DNA from: Isoptericola sp. BMS4
GTDB taxonomy: Bacteria > Actinomycetota > Actinomycetes > Actinomycetales > Cellulomonadaceae
Direction: 5' to 3'
Assembly (NCBI RefSeq): GCF_011634835.1
Contig: NZ_SIRP01000001.1
Location: 737,140-801,139, forward strand
DNA length: 64,000 bases
Below the pieces are notes generated by a model. It searched no databases and was not told the origin of the DNA. It saw nothing but the letters and a program-made list of their open reading frames with translations. The position numbers and the translations under genes were made by a program. Shown here piece by piece: positions 46,422-53,461 of the stretch (its first letter is position 1; each line of letters starts with the position of its first letter).

Positions 46422-46901
46422 TCAGGCGCCGCCGAGCAGGCGGAGCTCGACGACGGGCACCACGCGCCGCCAGTCGTCCTCGCCCCGCTCGGCGGCCAGC
46501 GGCACCGCCCACTCGGCGAGCACGGGCTCGAGCTTCGACCACGGCCCAGGGTGGACGGAGGTGTAGGCCTCCAGCGTGGCCGCGCCGTCGTCGGGCGTCA
46601 TCGTCGTCGCGACGGCGCGGGCCTGGTGCCGCGTCCCGACGGAGACCAGCACCCGGGGGTCGGCCTGGATGTTGCGGTACCACTGCGACCGCGGGCCCAG
46701 GCCGGCGACCACCACGACCCGGTCCGGCGCCGGGCGGTCCACGACCTCCAGCACCACGTACCGCGGCTCGCCGCTCGAGCGCCCGCGGTGCACCATCATC
46801 AGCAGCCGTCCGCCCGTGAGGAACCCCAGTCCCGCCCGGAACAGCCAGATGGGGGAGCGGACGAACCAGCGGGTGTGCAGGGCGCGGGAGGCGAGGCTCA
46901 T
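46422..46901 (-). CDS. F420-type (deazaflavin-dependent) nitroreductase family protein
   Basis: 159 residues. Split-barrel fold with HRGRSSGEPRYVVLEVVDR, VVVVAGLGPRSQWYRNIQAD and VLVSVGTRHQARA, the hallmark blocks of Ddn-like F420H2-dependent reductases. These reduce quinones or nitro compounds at the membrane, and the hydrophobic N-terminus (IWLFRAGLGFLTGG) could anchor it. TAGCGT lies 7 nt before the ATG. Confidence 0.86.
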   Translation of the reverse strand: MSLASRALHTRWFVRSPIWLFRAGLGFLTGGRLLMMVHRGRSSGEPRYVVLEVVDRPAPDRVVVVAGLGPRSQWYRNIQADPRVLVSVGTRHQARAVATTMTPDDGAATLEAYTSVHPGPWSKLEPVLAEWAVPLAAERGEDDWRRVVPVVELRLLGGA

Positions 46902-46941
46902 GTCCGGGACGCTACCGCGGGCGATCACATCGGCATCTCGA

Positions 46942-46975
46942 GTTCTGTGCGGCAGTCCGAACTGCCGCACAGAAC
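46942..46975. repeat. Perfect palindrome in the divergent intergenic region
   Basis: GTTCTGTGCGGCAGT-CCGA-ACTGCCGCACAGAAC has 15-bp perfect arms. It lies between divergent genes; either an operator or a member of the dispersed palindromes. A degenerate half, GGAACTGCCGCTCTGAC, follows. Confidence 0.7.
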
Positions 46976-47024
46976 CGGAACTGCCGCTCTGACCCGGGTG
47001 CGGCCCTGCCGCTACGCTCGGCGC

Positions 47025-48125
47025 ATGGTGAACGCACTGCGCGGAGTCCTGGAACGGCACGTCGCACAGGGCACTGCCCCGGGCGTCGTCGCCGCGGTCG
47101 GCGGCACGGACAGCGCCACCGAGATCGTCGCCGTCGGGGACCTGGCGGCGGACGCGATCGTGCGGATCCAGTCGATGACGAAGCCCGTGCTCGCGGTCGC
47201 CGCACTGCGCCTGGTCCAGGCCGGCCGGCTCGAACTCGACGCGCCCGTGGACACGTGGTTGCCGGAGCTGGCGGGACGCCGCGTGCTGCGCGCCCCGGAC
47301 GCGCCGCTCGACGACACGGTCCCCGCGGACGGGCCGATCACGGTGCGGCATCTGCTGACCAACACCTCCGGCTACGGGATGATGACGTCGCCGTGCCCCC
47401 TGCAGGAAGCGATGGTCGCCAACCGCACGCAGGCCGGCCAGGAGCCCGTCGAGCTCGGTGCGCAGGAGTGGCTGGAGGCGCTCGCGGACCTGCCGCTCGC
47501 GTTCCAGCCGGGCAGCGGATGGCGGTACCACCATTCCTTCGGGATCCTCGGCATCCTGCTCTCCCGGCTGGTCGGGGGTTCCCTGGAGCAGCACCTGCGC
47601 GTCGACCTGTTCGAGCCGCTCGGCATGGTCGACACCGGCTACACCGTGCCCCGGGACCAGGCCCACCGGCTGCCCGCGGCGTACCGCCACGACGCCGACG
47701 GCAACCTCACACAGATCGAGCCGGCGGGGGAGGGGTTCTACGTCGCGCCCGCGCCGTTCGACCTCAGCCACGCCGAGCTGGTCTCCACCGCCCGCGACTA
47801 CGCGGCCTTCGCCCGCATGCTGGCGGCGGGCGGCCGGCACGACGGCGAGGTCGTCGTCGAGCCCGACCTTCTCGCCCTCATGCGGACCGACCAGGTGCCG
47901 GCCGCCGTCAAGACTCCGGACAGCTTCTTCCCCGGCTTCTGGGACGGCATGGGCTGGGGCTTCGGCGTCTGCGTGCAGACGTCCGGGCCGCACGCCGGGC
48001 GGTTCGGCTGGTCCGGTGGGCTGGGCACCGACCTGCGCGTCGACCCGGACGGGTCGTTCCTCGTACTCCTGACGCAGGTCGAGATGGGGCCCGCCGTGAT
48101 GGGTCTGTTCGCCGACGCGCCCTGA
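47025..48125 (+). CDS. Serine hydrolase (beta-lactamase/esterase fold)
   Basis: 366 residues. SxxK catalytic pair Ser50 and Lys53 in RIQSMTKPVLA; tyrosine motif in GWRYHHSFGIL; third motif GWSGGLGTDLR. The sequence is closest in style to EstB-like esterases of the class C family. No signal peptide, so cytoplasmic. TACGCT lies exactly 6 nt before the ATG (leaderless). Confidence 0.88.
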   Translation: MVNALRGVLERHVAQGTAPGVVAAVGGTDSATEIVAVGDLAADAIVRIQSMTKPVLAVAALRLVQAGRLELDAPVDTWLPELAGRRVLRAPDAPLDDTVPADGPITVRHLLTNTSGYGMMTSPCPLQEAMVANRTQAGQEPVELGAQEWLEALADLPLAFQPGSGWRYHHSFGILGILLSRLVGGSLEQHLRVDLFEPLGMVDTGYTVPRDQAHRLPAAYRHDADGNLTQIEPAGEGFYVAPAPFDLSHAELVSTARDYAAFARMLAAGGRHDGEVVVEPDLLALMRTDQVPAAVKTPDSFFPGFWDGMGWGFGVCVQTSGPHAGRFGWSGGLGTDLRVDPDGSFLVLLTQVEMGPAVMGLFADAP

Positions 48126-48143
48126 CCCCCCGAGCATGCCCGG

Positions 48144-48953
48144 TCACGGCGTCTCGTCGAGCGTGACGACCACGAGCGTCTTGTCGTCGTGCGGCTTGGC
48201 CCGCGGCCAGCGCCGCCCGTCGGGGTCGGTCTCCTCCTGCGCGTGGAGGCGGTCGAGCACGTGCTCCGGGCCGTGCCGCTCAGCCTCGCGGTGGAGGTCG
48301 CGCCACGTCGCCGGCTCGGCGGAGCGCTCGGGCACGACGCCGTCGCTCGCGAGCACCAGCGCGGCCACCGCCGCCCGGTCCTCGGTCGCGGTCAGTCCGT
48401 GCAGGCCGGCGTCGGGCTCCGCCCCGGCGATCCAGTAGCCGCCGTGCCTGTTGCGGCGCCGGCCCTGCTCGGCCTGGAGGTGGACGAGGAGCGCGCGGTG
48501 CACGCCGTCGTACCCGTGCCCGGCGGCCAGGCGGGCGCGGTACGAGGTGCGCTCCGCGACGGCGACGGCGTCGAGCCGGTCGTCCGTGCGGACGACGTCG
48601 GTACCGTCGGTACGCAGGACGGCGACGACGCTGTCTCCCAGGACGTACGTCTCCACGGCTTCCCCGGACCAGCGCGCCAGCGCGACGGTGCTGGTGGGCG
48701 TGGTCTCCGGGACGAGAGCGTGCGCGTCGCGCACGGCGCGGATCGCGTCGGCGACGGCGTCCGCGAGGGGTGCGCCGCGCGGCACCGTCTCCCGCAGCGC
48801 CAGCGCGAGCTGCTCCGCATACCATCCGGGGTCGTGGGAGCGGTCTCCCGCGACCGACGTCGCGCCGTCGAGCACCGCGGCGAACCCGTCCCCGACGACG
48901 AGGCGGTCCTGGTTGTTCGTGGCCCCGGCCAGGGTCGCGGTGGCGATCGTCAT
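48144..48953 (-). CDS. PP2C-like protein serine/threonine phosphatase
   Basis: 269 residues. Metal-binding aspartates fit the PP2C pattern: NQDRLVVGDGFAAVLDGATS near the N-terminus, LGDSVVAVLRTDG, LASDGVVPE and HDDKTLVVVTL at the end. No membrane segment. AAGGG precedes the ATG. It would remove phosphate from Ser/Thr-phosphorylated proteins; no kinase gene is adjacent. Confidence 0.84.
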   Translation of the reverse strand: MTIATATLAGATNNQDRLVVGDGFAAVLDGATSVAGDRSHDPGWYAEQLALALRETVPRGAPLADAVADAIRAVRDAHALVPETTPTSTVALARWSGEAVETYVLGDSVVAVLRTDGTDVVRTDDRLDAVAVAERTSYRARLAAGHGYDGVHRALLVHLQAEQGRRRNRHGGYWIAGAEPDAGLHGLTATEDRAAVAALVLASDGVVPERSAEPATWRDLHREAERHGPEHVLDRLHAQEETDPDGRRWPRAKPHDDKTLVVVTLDETP

Positions 48954-49070
48954 GGGTGCACCCTTCGCCCACCGGGGAGGCGAATGCAACAGCAGGGCGC
49001 TGCGCCGGGTGTGCCGCCGCCGCGACCGCGCGGGATATGCGCTGTCCCGCCCGCCCCTGGACGGCGCACG

Positions 49071-49652
49071 ATGGCGGACATGCCCCTGGAGACTCCCCAC
49101 CTGCGCACCGACCGCCTGCGGTTGCGGCCGTTCACCGACGCCGACGTCGACCACCTCTTCGCGCTGCACAGCAACCCTGCCGTGATGCGCTACTGGGACT
49201 CGCCGCGATGGAGCGATGCTGCCCGCGCGCAGCGCTTCGTCGCGAAGTGCCGGGAGATCGCGGACGAGGGCACGGGTGCCCGGGTGGCGATCGAACGCGC
49301 CGCTGACGGGGCTTTCCTCGGCTGGTGCGGCCTGATCGAGTGGGACCCGGACTACCGCAGCGCGTCGTTGGGCTACTGCCTCGACGAGGCCGGGTGGGGG
49401 CAGGGTTACGCGACCGAGGCCGCCCACGCCCTGCTGCGGTGGGCGTTCGACACGCTGGACCTGAACCGCGTCCAGTCCGAGACGGACACGCGCAACCTGG
49501 CGTCCGCACGGGTCCTGGAGAAGCTCGGGTTCGTCCACGAGGGGACGCTGCGGGAGGACTGCGTCGTGGACGGCGACGTGTCCGACTCGTGGGTGTTCGG
49601 GCTGCTCCGGCGCGAGTGGCAGCGGTCGGCCGTGCCGGCTCCGGCGACCTGA
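49071..49652 (+). CDS. GNAT N-acetyltransferase (RimJ/RimL-like)
   Basis: 193 residues. TDRLRLRPFTDADVDHLF start, then SASLGYCLDEAGWGQGYATE with the acetyl-CoA pyrophosphate loop, and ETDTRNLASARVLEKLGFVHEG. These are typical of RimJ/RimL-type acetyltransferases acting on protein N-termini or small molecules. An ATG at 49080 is an alternative start. Confidence 0.9.
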   Translation: MADMPLETPHLRTDRLRLRPFTDADVDHLFALHSNPAVMRYWDSPRWSDAARAQRFVAKCREIADEGTGARVAIERAADGAFLGWCGLIEWDPDYRSASLGYCLDEAGWGQGYATEAAHALLRWAFDTLDLNRVQSETDTRNLASARVLEKLGFVHEGTLREDCVVDGDVSDSWVFGLLRREWQRSAVPAPAT

Positions 49653-49698
49653 GCCCGGTGCGCCGGCCGCATGCCGCACGACCGGGCGCACCGCGGCC

Positions 49699-50238
49699 TC
49701 ACGACGCGGCTCCCTCCCGGTCGACGCGGAAGTGCTCCACCACGTCGCCGGTCGTCGCGTCGACGACGACGACCGAGTGCTCCGGCCAGGACGACGCCTC
49801 GTCCGGGGCCTCCCACCCGTCGACCCGGCCGCACCGCACCCGGTCGTACGACGCGACGACCTCTCCCGACCAGGTGTTCACCAGCACGACGCGCGGATGC
49901 TCGCGGATGACGTCCGGAAAGTCCTCGGTCTCCGTGACGACCGAACCGTCCGGCAGCGCCGGTGTGCCGTTGAACCACCCCTCGTACGGGCCCGCGATGG
50001 CGGCCGGCAGGGTCGCGCAGAGCTCCTCGTCGCTCGTGTCGTCGCTCGTGTCGTCGGTCCTGGCGTCACCGGAACCCGGGTCGGTCGCCGTCGCCGACGG
50101 CATGCCGCCCCCGGCTTCGGTGGGCTGCTCTACCGTCGGTGACCCCTCCGCGCCGGTGCAGCCGGCCAGGGCCGCCACGGCGGCCACCGCCACCACGAGC
50201 GCACGCCGGAGGTGCGTGTCCGATCTCGCATGGTTCAT
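49699..50238 (-). CDS. Lipoprotein of unknown function
   Basis: 179 residues. Signal peptide with lipobox ALAGC (Cys27), then a Thr/Asp-rich linker including a short direct repeat (DDTSDDTSDEE), then a small domain (about 70-179) with two cysteines that could form a disulfide (ELCATLP and VRCGRVDGW). Anchored on the outer membrane face. No family recognised. Confidence 0.75.
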   Translation of the reverse strand: MNHARSDTHLRRALVVAVAAVAALAGCTGAEGSPTVEQPTEAGGGMPSATATDPGSGDARTDDTSDDTSDEELCATLPAAIAGPYEGWFNGTPALPDGSVVTETEDFPDVIREHPRVVLVNTWSGEVVASYDRVRCGRVDGWEAPDEASSWPEHSVVVVDATTGDVVEHFRVDREGAAS

Positions 50239-50294
50239 GCCGCAGATCCTGCCACCGCGTCGAGCGACCGCCGCCATGGTCGGCTGCCGCCCGG

Positions 50295-50924
50295 CTACGT
50301 CCAGTCGGAGACGCTGAAGGCGACGAGAAGGGCGATGTACCCGAGGGCCGTCAACGAGATTCCGACGATGAACGCCGTCTTCATGAACGTGTCCAACCTG
50401 GTTCCGGCCGGGTAGTACGCCCGGCGTTGGAACAGCGCGCCCGAACCGCGGTGCGGGAGGTCGACGGTCCGCACGTGCTGGAACCCCTGGCGGAGGTAGT
50501 ACGCGTGGAGGCCCGTGCTCGATCGCCACGCGTCCAGGCGGACCCAGTGCCGGCCGAGGTCGGCCGCGCGATGAGCCGCCCAGTCGATGATCGTGGCGCC
50601 GAGGTGGTTGCCTGCCGCCGCACGGCTGACGATCATCCGGTGGAGATAGAGCGCGTCGTCGGGCGTGTCGTCCGCTGTCCAGAGCTCGGGGTCTGCGCCG
50701 TCGTCGAGCGTCGCGGTGGCGACGATTCCTGACCGGTCGCGCCACACCCACACCTCGCCGCGATCGATCCCCGCTTCCAAGCTCCTGGGTGAGGCCGGGT
50801 CGGTGTGCCGAATCGTGCTCCACTGGTCCGAGCCGCGGGCCTGCAGCCATGCGCGCGCTTCATCCTGCAGCGAGCGGATGGCTGCCGCGTCCTCGGGGCG
50901 CGCCAGCGACGGTCGCGGGTTCAA
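50295..50924 (-). CDS. GNAT acetyltransferase with C-terminal membrane helix
   Basis: 209 residues from a TTG at 50924, chosen because CGAGGACGAGGT precedes it and the family N-terminus (RPEDAAAIRSLQDEARAWL) starts here; an ATG at 51050 would add 42 residues unlike the family. The GNAT core shows YLHRMIVSRAAAGNHLG and YYLRQGFQHVRTVDLPHRG. The last 30 residues (TAFIVGISLTALGYIALLVA) are a membrane segment not usual for GNATs, perhaps a fusion with a small membrane protein. Confidence 0.72.
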   Translation of the reverse strand: MNPRPSLARPEDAAAIRSLQDEARAWLQARGSDQWSTIRHTDPASPRSLEAGIDRGEVWVWRDRSGIVATATLDDGADPELWTADDTPDDALYLHRMIVSRAAAGNHLGATIIDWAAHRAADLGRHWVRLDAWRSSTGLHAYYLRQGFQHVRTVDLPHRGSGALFQRRAYYPAGTRLDTFMKTAFIVGISLTALGYIALLVAFSVSDWT

Positions 50925-51239
50925 ACCTCGTCCTCGGGTCCGGCGTCGGGTCGGTCGATGGCGGACTCGCCCACCTCCGTGCGGATCGATGATCCCGTCA
51001 TTGTTGCCCTCCTCTTCGGTGGAGCAGATGACCCGGGCAATCCATACCATCTGAACGATGGGCTCAAGGGAGTGAGACGCCCGAGCGTGGAGCCGACGTC
51101 GTCGGAACTCGCCGCCATCGCGGATGAGCGGCAGGTGGTCGAGGCGACGGGCCCACGATGCGCCGCACGAGCGGAGTGACGAGGGGCCTCAGGGCACGGG
51201 AATGGCACGCGCCCCGGATGAGCCGCCGTGGAAACGACT
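50925..51239. other. No gene seen; possible decayed sequence next to tRNA-Gly
   Basis: About 315 bp of somewhat lower GC with no convincing ORF or hairpin. It lies between the GNAT gene and the tRNA terminator. Confidence 0.4.
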
Positions 51240-51277
51240 CCGCCCCAGGTCAGGAAACGTGTCTTGACCTGGGGCGG
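51240..51277 (-). terminator. Terminator downstream of tRNA-Gly
   Basis: CCGCCCCAGGTCA and TGACCTGGGGCGG form a perfect 13-bp stem around a 12-nt loop, 10 nt beyond the tRNA 3' end on the minus strand, followed by TCGTTTCC. Confidence 0.75.
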
Positions 51278-51287
51278 AACCTTGCTG

Positions 51288-51358
51288 AGCGGGTGACGGG
51301 AATCGAACCCGCGCTGTCAGCTTGGGAAGCTGAAGTTCTACCATTGAACTACACCCGC
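51288..51358 (-). tRNA. tRNA-Gly (anticodon CCC)
   Basis: 71 nt on the minus strand. Acceptor GCGGGTG pairs with CACCCGC, the D-arm has AGTTCAATGGTAGAACT, the anticodon loop TTCCCAA gives CCC, and the T-arm is GCGGGTTCGATTCCCGT. CCA is not encoded. Confidence 0.95.
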
Positions 51359-51498
51359 GCGGCAGCATCGCGAACGATGTGCGCGGCCCCGATCATACCC
51401 AACAACCCGCCGTGCTCCGAACCGGGTGTCCGGCGGGGTGTCGGAGCGGCCCTCGGACGCGCACGCGGGCGCGGGGGAGCGCCGGATACGGTGTCCCC

Positions 51499-52083
51499 GT
51501 GCTGCTCTCCGACCGCGACATCCGGGCCGAGCTCGACGCCGGGCGGGTCGTCCTCGACCCGCTGGACACGTCGATGCTCCAGCCCTCCAGCATCGACGTC
51601 CGCCTCGACCGGTACTTCCGGCTGTTCGACAACCACAAGTACCCGTTCATCGACCCGTCGCAGGAGCAGCCGGAGCTGACGCGGCTGGTCGAGGTCGCGC
51701 CGGACGAGCCGTTCGTGCTGCACCCGGGGGAGTTCGTGCTGGGCTCCACGTTCGAGTCGGTGACGCTGCCGGACGACGTCGCCGCGCGGCTGGAGGGCAA
51801 GTCGTCGCTGGGCCGGCTCGGTCTGCTGACGCACAGTACGGCGGGGTTCATCGACCCGGGTTTCTCGGGGCACGTGACGCTCGAGCTGAGCAACGTGGCC
51901 ACGCTGCCGATCACGCTGTGGCCGGGCATGAAGATCGGCCAGCTGTGCTTCTTCCGGCTGTCGTCGCCGGCGGAGCACCCGTACGGCTCGCAGGCGTACG
52001 GGTCGCGGTACCAGGGGCAGCGGGGCCCGACGGCGAGCCGGTCCTGGCAGGCCTTCCACCGGTCGGAGCTGGAAGCGCGATGA
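51499..52083 (+). CDS. dcd: dCTP deaminase
   Basis: 194 residues, the normal length. [15 protein letters not shown] at the start, [17 protein letters not shown] and the catalytic block [20 protein letters not shown] followed by ELSN. It converts dCTP to dUTP (or, in bifunctional forms, to dUMP) for thymidylate synthesis. The GTG at 51499 has TACGGT 6 nt before it (leaderless). Confidence 0.95.
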   Translation: MLLSDRDIRAELDAGRVVLDPLDTSMLQPSSIDVRLDRYFRLFDNHKYPFIDPSQEQPELTRLVEVAPDEPFVLHPGEFVLGSTFESVTLPDDVAARLEGKSSLGRLGLLTHSTAGFIDPGFSGHVTLELSNVATLPITLWPGMKIGQLCFFRLSSPAEHPYGSQAYGSRYQGQRGPTASRSWQAFHRSELEAR

Positions 52084-52214
52084 GCGTCGGGGACGGCGGT
52101 TCCCGCGGGTCGCGGGAGGCGTTCGGCAGCGGCGGCCGACGTCGCTACGCTCGGTCCCGCCGCGCCAGCACCGTGGGGCGCGCCATGCCCCCGTCCCGGA
52201 AGGATCGCCGACCG

Positions 52215-53336
52215 ATGTCGTCCGCCACTCCCGCACCCCTCCCGCCGCTCCCGCCGACGGCGGCGCAGGGCCACCAGGCCCGCCACCTGCTGGGGGTGCC
52301 GGCCGACGTCGCGGTGGACGAGCTCGAGGTGCTGGCGACGTCACGCTTCACCGGGACGCGGTGGGACGTGGCGCCGGCCGGGCTGTCGGAGGTCGACGTG
52401 CCCGTCGGGCGGGTCGCCGGTCCCGGCGAGCCGGGGGTGCTCCGGCTGTCGCGGCACAGCACGGTGACGGGCCCGTACGCCCCGCAGGGCAAGCGCGCCG
52501 AGCCGGGGCTGCCGGCGGGGACCACGATGGTGTTCGACGTCGTGTGCCCGCGTGAGCGGTGGGACACGCCGCAGAAGTACGGCGGAGACCGCGACGGGCT
52601 GGCACGTGCCTTCCCCGCCGGCCTGCCGAACCGCGAGGAGGAGCGCGTCGTCGTCTGGCTGCTGCAGGCGGCCCGTCGGCTGGGCGGCACGGTGCGCCTC
52701 GACGTCGCGGGCACCTGGGACGACGCCGACGGCGGACGGCGGCCGGCGGGGCCGGGCACGGTGCTCACGCCCGACCCGGGGGCGGCCGTCGACCTGACCG
52801 TCTACTCCGACGTGTGGCTCGACCCGCAGGCCGCGCACCGGGTGCTGCAGTCCGTGCACCCGCGCGTCGTCCTGGCCACGGAGGGCAAGCCGTACCAGGG
52901 CCCGCCGAAGGGGCTGGCGGAGCGGCCGCTGTACCCGGGCGAGCCGCTGGACGACGAGACCCGCCGCGCGCTGCACGCCCGGGCCGACGACCATGACATC
53001 GAGGCGCTCCGGGCGCCGATGGTCCTGGACGCGTACGGCCTGGTCGCGGACCTCAACGTGGACGGCACCGTCACCGTCGAGGTGACCGGCGAGGAGAGGC
53101 TCCCGCTGCTCGTGCGCGACCTGCCGTGGGCGGCGTCCGGCGCCGTGTGCTACCACGTGCGCTGGGACGCGCCGGACCTGGTCGAGGCGCAGCAGGAGTT
53201 CCCCCAGGCGGCGCACGTCGTGGCCCGCAGGCGGGCCGCTGACCTCGTGGCGCGGCTGGCCGGGGCGATCCACGCCGCGACCGGGGGCGAGATCGCCGAC
53301 GAGGCGGACTTCCTGCTCGACCCGGAGGACCTGTAG
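52215..53336 (+). CDS. Unknown protein, paralog of the one at 41805
   Basis: 373 residues, soluble. The blocks GDRDGLARAFPAGLPNREEE, ARRLGG and PDPGAAVDLTVYSDVWL match the protein at 41805; the C-terminal half (YHVRWDAPDLVEAQQEFP, HVVARRRAADLVARLAGAIH) is also shared in pattern. It has an extra middle part that includes the PYQGPPKGLAERPLYPGEPL insert. AAGGA precedes the ATG. Function unknown. Confidence 0.7.
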   Translation: MSSATPAPLPPLPPTAAQGHQARHLLGVPADVAVDELEVLATSRFTGTRWDVAPAGLSEVDVPVGRVAGPGEPGVLRLSRHSTVTGPYAPQGKRAEPGLPAGTTMVFDVVCPRERWDTPQKYGGDRDGLARAFPAGLPNREEERVVVWLLQAARRLGGTVRLDVAGTWDDADGGRRPAGPGTVLTPDPGAAVDLTVYSDVWLDPQAAHRVLQSVHPRVVLATEGKPYQGPPKGLAERPLYPGEPLDDETRRALHARADDHDIEALRAPMVLDAYGLVADLNVDGTVTVEVTGEERLPLLVRDLPWAASGAVCYHVRWDAPDLVEAQQEFPQAAHVVARRRAADLVARLAGAIHAATGGEIADEADFLLDPEDL

Positions 53337-53461
53337 CGCGCCGCCACCGGCTCGCGGCCGACGGCGCAGGTCACACCGCCGTGTCAGCATCCTGGCCGTC
53401 CCTGCGGGGTGCGTCCCGGTAAGGTGAAGGCCTCGCCCCGCCCTCGACCGGACGGAGTGCT

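Noticed and set aside
50925-51239. Small ORFs between the GNAT gene and tRNA-Gly
   Set aside because: No ribosome-binding site, no family resemblance and mixed frames; noted as gene-free.
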